64,000 bases of DNA from Chimaeribacter californicus (GTDB taxonomy: Bacteria; Pseudomonadota; Gammaproteobacteria; Enterobacterales; Enterobacteriaceae), in NCBI RefSeq assembly GCF_002858675.1, contig NZ_PJZF01000014.1, positions 1 through 64,000 on the forward strand, written 5' to 3'. Position numbers and translations under genes: made by a program. A model generated the notes under the pieces. It ran no database searches. It saw only the letters and a program-made list of their open reading frames with translations, and was not told the DNA's origin. Shown in pieces: positions 1-8,513 of the stretch; the stretch's first letter is position 1, and the number at the start of each line of letters is the position of its first letter.

Positions 1-94
1 CCACCTGACCCCATGCCGAACTCAGAAGTGAAACGCCGTAGCGCCGATGGTAGTGTGGGGTCTCCCCATGCGAGAGTAGGGAACTGCCAGGCAT
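1..94 (+). rRNA. rrf: 5S ribosomal RNA, 3' part (5' end outside window)
   Basis: The sequence from the first base to ccaggcat matches the enterobacterial 5S rRNA almost base for base, lacking only about the first 26 bases, which lie before the window. The following tRNA-Asp and tRNA-Trp identify the operon as the counterpart of E. coli rrnC, which ends 5S-aspT-trpT. Confidence 0.97.
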
Positions 95-102
95 CAAATT
101 AA

Positions 103-120
103 GCCTGTCGAAAGACAGGC
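103..120 (+). other. spacer hairpin between 5S and tRNA-Asp
   Basis: A perfect stem gcctgtc/gacaggc closes on gaaa. It lies just after the 5S 3' end and has no T-run, so it is more likely part of the rRNA processing spacer than a terminator. Its role is inferred from position. Confidence 0.5.
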
Positions 121-171
121 AAGTGACACCGGTTAACAGAATGACCTCTCTGTTAACGTAAAAGAATCGGT

Positions 172-248
172 GGTGCGGTAGTTCAGTCGGTTAGAATACC
201 GGCCTGTCACGCCGGGGGTCGCGGGTTCGAGTCCCGTCCGCACCGCCA
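172..248 (+). tRNA. aspT: tRNA-Asp (GUC)
   Basis: A 77-nt cloverleaf with acceptor arms GGTGCGG/CCGCACC, anticodon loop ctGTCac, the T-loop GGTTCGAGTCC and an encoded CCA end. It differs from E. coli aspT mainly by compensated acceptor and anticodon-stem changes. It is the distal tRNA of the rrn operon, cotranscribed with 5S. Confidence 0.97.
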
Positions 249-256
249 CCCTATTT

Positions 257-332
257 AGGGGCGTAGTTCAATTGGTAGAGCACCGGTCTCCAAAACCGGG
301 TGTTGGGAGTTCGAGTCTCTCCGCCCCTGCCA
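257..332 (+). tRNA. trpT: tRNA-Trp (CCA)
   Basis: A 76-nt cloverleaf starting AGGGGCG, pairing with CGCCCCT, with anticodon CCA in the loop tctCCAaaa, T-loop GTTCGAGTC and encoded CCA. It lies 8 nt after tRNA-Asp and is the last gene of the rrn transcript. Confidence 0.97.
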
Positions 333-340
333 GATAAAAA

Positions 341-368
341 CCCTTCGTGAAAGCGAAGGGTTTTTTTT
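341..368 (+). terminator. rrn operon intrinsic terminator
   Basis: Stem cccttcg/cgaaggg followed by eight T, nine bases after the CCA end of tRNA-Trp. A typical strong Rho-independent terminator ending the rRNA/tRNA transcript. Confidence 0.9.
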
Positions 369-370
369 CG

Positions 371-779
371 TCTATCGATCGGCAATAGCATTTCTTTCCT
401 TCTCTTTCTCCTTTTATGATTCCTTCCTCTCTCCCTTTATTCTGAATCCCTTTTTTCCTCGGCTTGTTTTTTAGGCGCATGTTTTACGGCATCCGACATA
501 ATGCCTTAAGCGGAATCGTTCCCTTTTCAGGCTATTTTTGCTGAAGATATGTACAAAATAATTGTTATATGGGGATGTGATCAGGCTCATTATTCATTTC
601 TTCCAATGTACTACAACTAAGCATCATCCTGAGTCAGTGCGTCTTTGAAATGGGCAGGGCTGAGCCCACCCATGTTGCCTGAAGCCAGAACGCCAGGCCC
701 TCACTGAGCGATGAAATGTCTGCTGTACCCCCACATCACAATAACAGCGTAGCCAAAGACTACCCGCGAGGAGAACAAT
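371..779 (+). other. intergenic region upstream of ytfQ, no gene seen
   Basis: 409 bases with pyrimidine-rich runs (about 390-470) and AT-rich segments; no supportable reading frame. It must hold the promoter of the sugar ABC operon. The only site-like signal is the CRP-like sequence listed separately. The bases before ATG 780 (cgaggagaacaat) are a good ribosome binding site. Confidence 0.6.
576..591 (+). promoter_or_regulatory. possible CRP site upstream of ytfQ
   Basis: TGTGA-N6-TCATT, one perfect half-site and one with 3 of 5 matches to TCACA. A CRP site would suit a sugar-uptake operon, but the match is only moderate and lies about 190 bp before the start codon. Confidence 0.3.
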
Positions 780-1736
780 ATGTACAGGCGATTACTGATA
801 GCGGCCGCCGTAGCGTCCACGCTCTGTGGAGCAGCGCAGGCTGCCCCGTTGGTTGTAGGTTTTTCCCAGATAGGATCAGAATCAGGATGGCGCTCCGCAG
901 AGACAAAAGTCTCAAAGCTGGAGGCAGAGAAACGCGGTATTACCCTGAAAATTGCCGACGCGCAGCAAAAACAGGAGAACCAGATCAAAGCGATTCGTTC
1001 ATTCATTGCTCAGGGTGTTGATGCTATTTTCATTGCTCCCGTCGTCGCCACCGGCTGGGCCCCTGTATTAACCGAAGCGAAAGAGGCCAATATTCCGGTC
1101 TTCCTGCTCGACCGTACGATCGAAGTCAGTGATCCCTCACTCTATACCGCAGCTATCGCCTCAGACAGCGTGCATGAAGGCGAAGTAGCAGGCCAATGGC
1201 TGGTGAAAGAAGCCGCAGGTAAGCCATGCAACGTGGTGGAATTACAGGGCACAGTAGGAGCCAGTGTCGCCATCAACCGTAAAAAAGGATTTGCCGAAGG
1301 TATTGCTTCAGCACCAGGTATCAAGATTATCCGTTCCCAATCCGGTGACTTCACCCGCAGTAAGGGCAAAGAGGTCATGGAAAGCTTCATTAAGGCAGAG
1401 CAAAACGGCAAAAACATTTGTGCGGTTTACGCGCACAACGATGATATGGCCATTGGCGCTATCCAGGCCATCAAAGAAGCCGGTCTGAAGCCGGGTTCAC
1501 AGATCAAAATCGTTTCTATTGACGGCGTGCCTGATATTTACAAAGCCATGTTGAATGGTGAGGCCAATGCCTCCGTCGAGCTGACCCCAAATATGGCCGG
1601 CCCAGCGTTTGATGCACTGCTGGCGATGAAGAAAGACGGCACCCAGCCGCCAAAATTTATCCAGACGGCCTCTACGCTGATGCTGCCGGATACAGCGCAA
1701 AAAGAGTATGACCAAAAGAAAAGCATGGGCTACTGA
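780..1736 (+). CDS. ytfQ: sugar ABC transporter periplasmic binding protein, YtfQ-like (galactofuranose)
   Basis: 318 aa, close to E. coli YtfQ length. Residues 1-21 are a Sec signal peptide with likely cleavage after AQA (CGAAQA-AP). The mature part is a type-1 periplasmic binding protein of the Peripla_BP_4 family (LVVGFSQIGSESGWR at the N-terminus, AHNDDMAIGAIQAIKEAG and IVSIDGVPDIYKAM in the C-terminal lobe). In E. coli the homologue binds galactofuranose. First gene of an operon with ytfR-ytfT-yjfF, separated from ytfR by an intrinsic terminator, which should make the binding protein more abundant than the membrane parts. Substrate is inferred from the family; family assignment is secure. 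Confidence 0.93.
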   Translation: MYRRLLIAAAVASTLCGAAQAAPLVVGFSQIGSESGWRSAETKVSKLEAEKRGITLKIADAQQKQENQIKAIRSFIAQGVDAIFIAPVVATGWAPVLTEAKEANIPVFLLDRTIEVSDPSLYTAAIASDSVHEGEVAGQWLVKEAAGKPCNVVELQGTVGASVAINRKKGFAEGIASAPGIKIIRSQSGDFTRSKGKEVMESFIKAEQNGKNICAVYAHNDDMAIGAIQAIKEAGLKPGSQIKIVSIDGVPDIYKAMLNGEANASVELTPNMAGPAFDALLAMKKDGTQPPKFIQTASTLMLPDTAQKEYDQKKSMGY

Positions 1737-1744
1737 GTGCTGAG

Positions 1745-1772
1745 CCGGCACCCCTGCGGTGCCGGTTTTTTT
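1745..1772 (+). terminator. intra-operon terminator between ytfQ and ytfR
   Basis: Stem ccggcacc/ggtgccgg followed by seven T. It lies between ytfQ and ytfR, which otherwise read as one operon, so partial read-through would give excess binding protein, a common arrangement in ABC importers. Confidence 0.85.
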
Positions 1773-1814
1773 CACGGTATGTTGCACTGACACCAGGGCG
1801 CACAGAGGTAAGCA

Positions 1815-3320
1815 ATGGAAAATCCGCACACTGAACCTTTGCTTGAGATTCGCGGCTTATCCGTTGAATTCCCGGGCGTGAAAGCATTACAACAGGTTGA
1901 TTTTACGCTGAACCGTGGCGAGATTGTGGCGCTGCTGGGAGAAAACGGCGCGGGTAAATCAACACTTATTAAAGCACTCACCGGCGTCTATCGTCGCTCA
2001 GAAGGAACCATCCGGCTCGAAGGGCAGTTGATTGATCCCGTCAGCACTGCTCAGGCACAAGCGCTCGGCATTGGTACGGTTTATCAGGAAGTGAATTTGC
2101 TGCCGAACATCTCTGTTGCAGCCAACCTGTTTATCGGCCGGGAGCCAACCCGTTTTGGCATGGTTAACCAGGCGCGCATGGAACACCAGGCACAAACATT
2201 GCTGGAAGGCTATGGCCTGCATCTGGATGTCAGCCAGCCGTTGTCCATCTATTCCATCGCGATACAGCAGATTGTGGCCATTGCACGCGCGGTTGATCTG
2301 TCAGCAAAAGTGCTGATTCTGGACGAACCGACCGCCAGCCTGGACGCCAAAGAAGTCAGCATGTTGCTGGAGATCCTGGTGCAACTGCGCGATCGCGGTG
2401 TCGCGATGATTTTCGTCACCCATTTCCTCGATCAGGTCTACCGCATCAGCAACCGCATCACCGTGCTGCGCAATGGCGCGCTGGTCGGCACCCGTGCCAC
2501 TGCGGAACTGCCCCGTTTGGAACTGGTACAGATGATGCTGGGCCACAGTTTTGATGAGGCGTTGCTGAAACGGGCCGACCATGCGCCGGCGCAGGGCGCA
2601 CCATGGGTAGAGTTTAAAGATTACGGCCGCCGTGGCGTGGTGGAAAATTTTGACCTTGCGGTACGTCCTGGGGAAATTGTCGGGCTGGCAGGATTACTGG
2701 GTTCCGGCCGCACGGAAACGGCACAACTGATTTTTGGTATCAGAAAATATGACTCCGGCCGGGCGAAAGTGCAGGGGCGGGCGGTCAAGGTGACGACCCC
2801 GCGTAAAGCCGCCCGGCTCGGTTTTGGTTATTGCCCGGAAGATCGCAAGACTGACGGCATCATAGGGGCGGCGACGGTGCGTGAAAATATTATCCTCGCC
2901 CTGCAGGCGCAGCGGGGATGGTTACGCCCGATTCCGTTTAAGGAGCAACAGCAGATTGCGGCGGAATTTATCAAACTGCTCGGCATCCGCACCCCCGGGC
3001 CGGAACAGGAGATCCAGTACCTTTCCGGCGGCAATCAGCAAAAAGTCCTGCTTTCCCGTTGGCTGGCGACCCGGCCCAAATTCCTGATCCTTGATGAACC
3101 CACACGCGGCATTGACGTCGGTGCCCATGCGGAAATTATCCGGCTGATTGAAAAGTTGTGCGCTGATGGGCTGGCGCTGTTGGTGATCTCATCAGAACTC
3201 GAGGAACTGGCCGGGTATGCAGATCGCGTGGTGGTCCTGCGTGACCGGCGGCATATCACCACGATTGAGCATGATGAGATCAGTGTCCCGTCTATTATGA
3301 AAGCCATTGCTGTGCAATAG
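1815..3320 (+). CDS. ytfR: sugar ABC transporter ATP-binding protein, YtfR-like
   Basis: 501 aa with two ABC domains in tandem, as in RbsA/MglA-type carbohydrate ATPases. The first domain has Walker A GENGAGKST and Walker B LILDEPTASLD, but an atypical signature segment (YSIAIQQIVAIARA). The second has a degenerate Walker A (GLLGSGRTE), a clear signature LSGGNQQK and Walker B FLILDEPTRGID. Cytoplasmic; powers uptake through YtfT and YjfF. The next gene starts 9 bases after the stop, so the two are probably cotranscribed. Confidence 0.93.
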   Translation: MENPHTEPLLEIRGLSVEFPGVKALQQVDFTLNRGEIVALLGENGAGKSTLIKALTGVYRRSEGTIRLEGQLIDPVSTAQAQALGIGTVYQEVNLLPNISVAANLFIGREPTRFGMVNQARMEHQAQTLLEGYGLHLDVSQPLSIYSIAIQQIVAIARAVDLSAKVLILDEPTASLDAKEVSMLLEILVQLRDRGVAMIFVTHFLDQVYRISNRITVLRNGALVGTRATAELPRLELVQMMLGHSFDEALLKRADHAPAQGAPWVEFKDYGRRGVVENFDLAVRPGEIVGLAGLLGSGRTETAQLIFGIRKYDSGRAKVQGRAVKVTTPRKAARLGFGYCPEDRKTDGIIGAATVRENIILALQAQRGWLRPIPFKEQQQIAAEFIKLLGIRTPGPEQEIQYLSGGNQQKVLLSRWLATRPKFLILDEPTRGIDVGAHAEIIRLIEKLCADGLALLVISSELEELAGYADRVVVLRDRRHITTIEHDEISVPSIMKAIAVQ

Positions 3321-3329
3321 GAGCCCGCC

Positions 3330-4349
3330 ATGAACCACAGGAGCGTACCGATGACAGGCACTCCCCGCAAGATTCGCTGGGTTCTCCCCAAAGGCGCCAC
3401 GCAGTTCGGCGCACTGGCGATTATTTTGCTGATAGACAGCCTGGTCGCCCCACATTTTTTCTCTGTTCACATTCAGGATGGCCGTCTGTTCGGCAGCCTG
3501 ATCGATATTTTTAACCGTGGCGCGCCGGTTGCTTTACTGGCGCTGGGCATGACGCTGGTCATTGCCACCGGCGGCATCGACCTTTCGGTCGGCGCCGTGA
3601 TGGCCATAGCCGGTGCTACCGCTGCCACCCTGACCAGTGCCGGGCAGCCACTGGCCGTGGTGCTGCCGGCGGCCTTGGCGGTGGGGGCACTTTGCGGGCT
3701 GTGGAACGGCTTTCTGGTGGCGGTTTTACAGATCCAGCCTATTGTCGCCACCCTGATGCTGATGGTCGCCGGGCGCGGTATTGCCCAGCTGATTACCCAG
3801 GGGCAGATCGTTACCTTTGATGGCGGCACCTTCTCCCATCTGGGTAGCGGCGCGCTTTTCTACCTGCCGATGCCGATCATCATCGCGGCCGTGATGTTAC
3901 TGGCCGTATGGCTGCTGACCCGCAAAACCGCACTCGGGCTGTTTATTGAATCTGTCGGCATTAATCTGCGCTCCGCCTATAACGCCGGGGTGAATACCCG
4001 GTTAGTACTGGTTGCCGTGTATGTGATTTGCGGTATTTGTGCGGCAGTGGCTGGGGTGATTGTCACCGCTGATATCCGGGGGGCGGATGCCAATAATGCC
4101 GGATTATGGCTGGAGCTGGATGCGATTCTGGCCGTGGTGATTGGTGGCGGTTCGCTGCTTGGTGGGCGCTTTAACCTGCTGCTCTCGGTGATTGGTGCAC
4201 TGATCATCCAGGGCATGAACACCGGCATTCTGCTCTCTGGTTTTAAACCGGAGTTTAACCTGGTACTGAAAGCGGTGGTGGTGCTGGCCGTTCTGGTGGT
4301 GCAGTCGCCGCGCGTCTCCCTGCGCGGCCTGTTACGGAGAAAACCCTGA
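3330..4349 (+). CDS. ytfT: sugar ABC transporter permease, YtfT-like
   Basis: 339 aa hydrophobic permease of the BPD_transp_2 family (RbsC-like), with the conserved segment [18 protein letters not shown] and near the end DAILAVVIGGGSLLGGRFNL. Two starts are possible, ATG 3330 and ATG 3351, each with a GGAG about 6-7 nt upstream; the first gives a length close to E. coli YtfT (341). Its stop overlaps the yjfF start (TGATG), indicating translational coupling of the two permeases. Confidence 0.92.
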   Translation: MNHRSVPMTGTPRKIRWVLPKGATQFGALAIILLIDSLVAPHFFSVHIQDGRLFGSLIDIFNRGAPVALLALGMTLVIATGGIDLSVGAVMAIAGATAATLTSAGQPLAVVLPAALAVGALCGLWNGFLVAVLQIQPIVATLMLMVAGRGIAQLITQGQIVTFDGGTFSHLGSGALFYLPMPIIIAAVMLLAVWLLTRKTALGLFIESVGINLRSAYNAGVNTRLVLVAVYVICGICAAVAGVIVTADIRGADANNAGLWLELDAILAVVIGGGSLLGGRFNLLLSVIGALIIQGMNTGILLSGFKPEFNLVLKAVVVLAVLVVQSPRVSLRGLLRRKP

Positions 4350-5347
4350 TGCTGAAACGCAATCTTCCCCTATTGATCACCATCGTGGTGTTTATCCTGG
4401 GGTATGGCTACTGCCTGACGCAATTTCCCGGCTTTGCTTCTACCCGTGTCATGGGCGATCTGCTGACCGACAACGCCTTCCTAGGCATAGTCGCGGTCGG
4501 TATGACGTTTGTTATCCTGTCCGGCGGTATTGATCTGTCGGTCGGCTCAGTGATTGCTTTTACCGGCGTGCTGCTGGCTAAACTGATTGGTGATATGGGC
4601 ATTAACCCCTTTGCCGCATTTGGCATTGTGCTGGTGATGGGCGCATTGTTTGGCGGGCTGATGGGATGGATTATCGACACGCTGAAACTTCCGGCCTTTA
4701 TCATTACACTGGCTGGTATGTTCTTTATCCGCGGGATGAGTTTCATCGTCTCTGAAGAGTCGATTCCCATTGATCACCCGGTCTACACCACACTTGCCAG
4801 CTATGCCTGGAAAATGCCGGGCGGCGGCCGCTTTACGTTGCTGGCGCTGGTGATGCTGATCGTGGTCGGGATGGGCATTGTGCTGGCGCACCGTACCCGC
4901 TTTGGCAATAACGTCTACGCCATCGGCGGTAATGCGCATTCGGCGGGCCTGATGGGCGTGCCGGTGCGTAGAACCACAATTTATATTTACATGCTCTCCA
5001 GCACCCTGGCGGTGCTGTCCGGCATTGTTTTTTCACTCTATACGTCGGCAGGTTACGCGCTGGCAGCCAGTGGCGTAGAGCTGGATGCGATAGCCGCCGT
5101 AGTCATTGGCGGTACCTTACTGAGCGGTGGCGTGGGCACGGTGCTGGGTACCCTGTTCGGAGTGATGATTCAGGGCCTGATTCAGACGTACATCACCTTT
5201 GACGGCACACTCAGTTCCTGGTGGACCAAAATTGTGATCGGAATTTTGCTGTTTGTCTTTATCGGTATGCAAAAAGGCATGAACGTCTTCTGGATTGCCC
5301 GGCGGGCCAGGTTGCGTCATCCTCGCCCCGACGCGGCAGCCTCTTAA
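4349..5347 (+). CDS. yjfF: sugar ABC transporter permease, YjfF-like
   Basis: 332 aa, second permease of the importer, again with the family segment [16 protein letters not shown] and [16 protein letters not shown]. It overlaps ytfT by one base. Its TAA overlaps the stop of the convergent hdfR by three bases, so there is no room for a terminator between the two operons. In E. coli ytfQRT-yjfF lies far from hdfR, so the linkage here is lineage specific. Confidence 0.92.
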   Translation: MLKRNLPLLITIVVFILGYGYCLTQFPGFASTRVMGDLLTDNAFLGIVAVGMTFVILSGGIDLSVGSVIAFTGVLLAKLIGDMGINPFAAFGIVLVMGALFGGLMGWIIDTLKLPAFIITLAGMFFIRGMSFIVSEESIPIDHPVYTTLASYAWKMPGGGRFTLLALVMLIVVGMGIVLAHRTRFGNNVYAIGGNAHSAGLMGVPVRRTTIYIYMLSSTLAVLSGIVFSLYTSAGYALAASGVELDAIAAVVIGGTLLSGGVGTVLGTLFGVMIQGLIQTYITFDGTLSSWWTKIVIGILLFVFIGMQKGMNVFWIARRARLRHPRPDAAAS

Positions 5348-6171
5348 ACTTCTGTCTGTACCGGTGTTTTCAGCAACAGCCGGATTAAAGCATGTTGATC
5401 GCTGTTTTGCAGCCAGACGGCATACAGGGGGCGGACGAGGGTAGGGATATCGTCGTTCACCTCCAGTTTTGGGTAGAGGCGCGCCCAGTGGCTGGGCAAG
5501 AAAGCACATCCTCCGGTGGTTTCCACCAGTTGACGGGTCAGATAGGCAGACGTCGTGGTCAACATTGGTTCCTGGTCGTTCGAAATAATCCGGCTCTCAT
5601 GCTGGGTAAAATCTGCGCCCCATTCCAGCCGGATGTAATTTTTGCGGGAGGGTGGGCCATTCTGCAAGCCGGTAAAAAGACGTAACGAAAAATTCCCCAG
5701 CAGCTGGCTGGCCAGCTCATCCATTTTCGGCTGTTCTGTGGTGATCAGCAGATCCAATTCCCGCTCATGCAACTGTTTGACCAGTGAATGGCGCAGGGCA
5801 ACCCTGGCCTCCAGCTGTAACGCGTTATGCGTCTGGTAGAGGGTTTGCAGCCAGGGCGTGAGAAACGCCTCCCATAATGACGCCGTTGCCCCAATTGACA
5901 GCTCCGCATGTTGCAGGGAGCGCACCACCTCTTTCTTCGCCTGCTGCCAGGTGCTCATCAGGCTTTCCGCATACGGGAGCAGCCGCTCACCTGCCGGCGT
6001 CAGGCGGATATTATTGCGGTGACGGGTAAACAGATTGGCACCCAACTGGTTTTCAAGCTGACGGATACGGAAGCTTACCGCAGATTGCGTCAAATACAGT
6101 GATTCCGCCGCGCGACCAAAATGGCGAGTTCTACTGACCTCCAGAAAGGTTTTCAGTAATTCCGTGTCCAC
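5344..6171 (-). CDS. hdfR: LysR-type transcriptional regulator HdfR
   Basis: 275 aa from GTG 6171. The N-terminal helix-turn-helix ([20 protein letters not shown], then [20 protein letters not shown]) is nearly identical to E. coli HdfR, a repressor of flhDC; the rest is a LysR substrate-binding domain, more diverged. GTG is preferred over TTG 6183 and ATG 6177 because GGAG lies six bases before it and E. coli HdfR starts at the equivalent residue. Divergent from maoP, as in E. coli. The 3' end collides with yjfF, an arrangement not found in E. coli. Confidence 0.93.
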   Translation of the reverse strand: MDTELLKTFLEVSRTRHFGRAAESLYLTQSAVSFRIRQLENQLGANLFTRHRNNIRLTPAGERLLPYAESLMSTWQQAKKEVVRSLQHAELSIGATASLWEAFLTPWLQTLYQTHNALQLEARVALRHSLVKQLHERELDLLITTEQPKMDELASQLLGNFSLRLFTGLQNGPPSRKNYIRLEWGADFTQHESRIISNDQEPMLTTTSAYLTRQLVETTGGCAFLPSHWARLYPKLEVNDDIPTLVRPLYAVWLQNSDQHALIRLLLKTPVQTEV

Positions 6172-6215
6172 ACCCATCTCCAAAATTTTTTGTCGTATAG
6201 ATTTAAATGTTTTGT

Positions 6216-6244
6216 TTTACACAATGTCAAGCCTAACTAATACT
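6216..6244 (+). promoter_or_regulatory. probable maoP promoter in the hdfR-maoP intergenic region
   Basis: TTTACA followed after 17 bases by AATACT (or after 16 by TAATAC), about 50 bases before the maoP start. In E. coli the divergent hdfR-maoP intergenic region also carries maoS, the short site that works with MaoP to set the Ori macrodomain; the region here (6172-6290) is AT-rich and would be where to look, but I cannot identify maoS by eye. Confidence 0.4.
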
Positions 6245-6290
6245 CCGCGCCATAAACAGCACGGCCATGAATGAATTAGGAGCGTGTCAG

Positions 6291-6629
6291 ATGGCGGAAA
6301 GCTTCACCACGACAAATCGTTTTTTTGATAACAAACACTATCCTCGCGGGTTCTCCCGCCACGGCGATTTCACCATTAAAGAGGCGCAATTGCTAGAGCG
6401 CCACGGCTATGCGTTTAACGAGCTGGATCTGGGAAAACGCGACCCGGTGACGGATGAAGAAGTGCAGTTTTTGGCAGTCTGCCGCGGCGATCGCGAGCCA
6501 ACGACGGAAGCTGAAAAAGTTTGGACTAAATACGTTACCCGTATCCGCCGTCCGAAACGCTTCCATACTCTGTCGGGCGGCAAGCCGCAGATGGATACCG
6601 TCGAAGACTACACCGAAAGCGACGACTAA
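6291..6629 (+). CDS. maoP: macrodomain Ori organization protein MaoP
   Basis: 112 aa beginning [20 protein letters not shown], almost identical to E. coli MaoP (YifE) along its length, with the conserved core [20 protein letters not shown] and an acidic tail ending ESDD. The start is ATG 6291, with GGAG at 6281-6284; an upstream in-frame ATG at 6267 would add eight residues absent from homologues. In E. coli MaoP acts with the maoS site to constrain long-range chromosome contacts in the Ori macrodomain. Monocistronic, followed by a terminator shared with yifB. Confidence 0.95.
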   Translation: MAESFTTTNRFFDNKHYPRGFSRHGDFTIKEAQLLERHGYAFNELDLGKRDPVTDEEVQFLAVCRGDREPTTEAEKVWTKYVTRIRRPKRFHTLSGGKPQMDTVEDYTESDD

Positions 6630-6636
6630 TACTCAA

Positions 6637-6658
6637 CGGGGCCAGTGGCCCCGTTTTT
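6637..6658. terminator. terminator between maoP and yifB
   Basis: Stem cggggcc/ggccccg with loop agt followed by five T on the plus strand. Because yifB is convergent and ends 10 bases away, the hairpin can serve both directions, though the minus-strand T-run is short. Confidence 0.8.
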
Positions 6659-6667
6659 ATTTGTCCG

Positions 6668-8191
6668 CTATTCACCCTGTTGGTGCAGTTTTAAGAGTAG
6701 TCGATCCATACAGCGATAGCTGAGCGCCTCTGCGAGATGTGAACGCTGAAGGGCAGGTTGCCCTGCCAGATCGGCAATGGTTCTTGCCACTTTCAAAATG
6801 CGGTGCCAGGCGCGTACCGACAACCCCAGCTTGGTTAATACGCTTTCCAGAAACTGCGCGTCTTCGGGCGACAGTGCGCAAAAGTGATCAATCTCATGGC
6901 TGCTGAGCCGTGCATTAATTTTTCCTGCCCGCGCCAGTTGTATTTCCCGCGCGGCCATGACCCGCTGCCGAACCTCCCGGCTCGGCTCTGCGGGCGGGCG
7001 AGTGCGGCTCAGGGTGCCCGGCGGCAGCAGCGGCACCTCAATCGACAAGTCAAACCGGTCGAGGAAAGGGCCGGAAAGGCGGCCGAGATAGCGTAATACC
7101 TGTTGGGACGACGTGCGGTGGTGAAGGCCCTGGTAATTGCCGGTCGGGCTGGGGTTCATCGCGGCGATCAGCTGCACCCGGGCCGGGAAACAGACTTTCG
7201 CCCGCGTGCGTGAAACGGCAATCTCCCCGGACTCCAGCGGCTCACGCAGTGCATCCAGTACCCGGCGCTCAAACTCCGGCAACTCATCCAGAAACAGCAC
7301 ACCATTGTGTGCCAGCGAGATCTCGCCCGGTCGCGGAAGGGAGCCGCCGCCGACCAGTGCCGCCATCGACGAGCTATGGTGAGGCGCGCGAAAGGGGCGC
7401 GCACGCCACGCACGCGCATTACCGCCTACTTCCACCAGGCTGGCGACCGCGCTGCTCTCCAGCGCCTCCTGATCGGTCAGCGGCGGCAATAACCCGTTCA
7501 GGCGGCAAGCCAGCATACTTTTCCCGGTGCCGGGCGGCCCAAGCAGCAACAGGTTATGGCCCCCGGCCGCGGCGATCTCCAGCGCTCGTTTCGCCTGCTC
7601 CTGACCAATAATCTCATTCAGATCGGGGGCATCACCCTCGGTCTCCTGTGCCGGCAACGGCTCCACCGCCGGTAACGTGGCATCGCCCGCCAGAAAGTGG
7701 CATACCTGCAACAGATCCCGCGCAATCAGCGCCTGTCCCGGTGCGATCAACGTCATTTCAGCGGCATTATCTGCGGGCAGGATGAGTTGCCGTCCGGCCT
7801 TCACCGCTTCCAGTGCTGCCGGAATGGCACCGTTGACCCCGCGTAAATCCCCCGAGAGCGCCAGTTCCCCCAGAAATTCATAGCGGGAAAGAGTATCTGC
7901 CGATAATTGCTCAGAGGCGACCAGAATGGCCAGCGCGATCGGCAGATCATAGCGGCCGCCCTCTTTAGGCAGATCGGCTGGGGCCAGGTTGACGGTGATG
8001 CGCTTAGCCGGAAAAGCGAAGCCGCTGTTAATCAGGGCGCTGCGTACCCGGTCACGCGCCTCTTTTACCGTGGTTTCCGGCAGGCCGACCAGCGTGAGGG
8101 CGGGCAGCCCGTTGCTGATATGCACTTCAACAGTGACGTCAGGGGCCTGTACGCCCAGAGTAGCGCGGGTCGCGATAACGGCCAGTGCCAT
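6668..8191 (-). CDS. yifB: ComM-like AAA+ ATPase YifB
   Basis: 507 aa from ATG 8191, preceded by AAGGAGG at good spacing; upstream in-frame codons to 8218 are ignored because E. coli YifB (506 aa) starts here. Layout: N-terminal ChlI fold (VEVHISNGLPALTLVGLPET), MCM/Mg-chelatase type AAA+ core with Walker A GPPGTGKS and Walker B GVLFLDELPEF, arginine-rich region, C-terminal Mg_chelatase_C domain. The homologue ComM is a hexameric branch-migration helicase in natural transformation of Vibrio and Haemophilus; the role in enterobacteria is less clear. Confidence 0.94.
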   Translation of the reverse strand: MALAVIATRATLGVQAPDVTVEVHISNGLPALTLVGLPETTVKEARDRVRSALINSGFAFPAKRITVNLAPADLPKEGGRYDLPIALAILVASEQLSADTLSRYEFLGELALSGDLRGVNGAIPAALEAVKAGRQLILPADNAAEMTLIAPGQALIARDLLQVCHFLAGDATLPAVEPLPAQETEGDAPDLNEIIGQEQAKRALEIAAAGGHNLLLLGPPGTGKSMLACRLNGLLPPLTDQEALESSAVASLVEVGGNARAWRARPFRAPHHSSSMAALVGGGSLPRPGEISLAHNGVLFLDELPEFERRVLDALREPLESGEIAVSRTRAKVCFPARVQLIAAMNPSPTGNYQGLHHRTSSQQVLRYLGRLSGPFLDRFDLSIEVPLLPPGTLSRTRPPAEPSREVRQRVMAAREIQLARAGKINARLSSHEIDHFCALSPEDAQFLESVLTKLGLSVRAWHRILKVARTIADLAGQPALQRSHLAEALSYRCMDRLLLKLHQQGE

Positions 8192-8513
8192 AAAGCCTCC
8201 TTGCAAAAAGCGCATCATCGCGCCGTTGCCCGGTCAGTCATAGCCACAACATCCCAGACCGGAACCTGCCTGCCGGAAAAAAGCTGCATATCAGCCGGTT
8301 ACCCGGTTTTCCTGAGAGGCGGATTCCAACAGGCAATACTCGCTAACAGATCCTCGCGCGCTGAAACAAATTAGCATCCTAATTATCTTGGCAGCGAGGC
8401 ATCAGGCGTGTATTTAACAATTAGAAAACATCTAGCAGTAAAAAATAACATCTCAGGCGCGCCCTGTTCCGGGGCTGCACCCCTCACGCAGTACGCTATA
8501 AAAGGGATATCTC
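8192..8513. other. yifB-MFS intergenic region, no gene seen
   Basis: 322 bases, GC-rich near yifB and AT-rich between about 8365 and 8450. It must carry the divergent promoters of yifB and the MFS gene. A TATAAAA at 8498-8504 just before the MFS start is too close to be its -10. No small ORF or structured element convinced me. Confidence 0.5.

Noticed and set aside
268-480. 70-aa frame crossing tRNA-Trp and the rrn terminator
   Set aside because: Overlaps a certain tRNA and a terminator; low-complexity Lys/Glu/Arg peptide.
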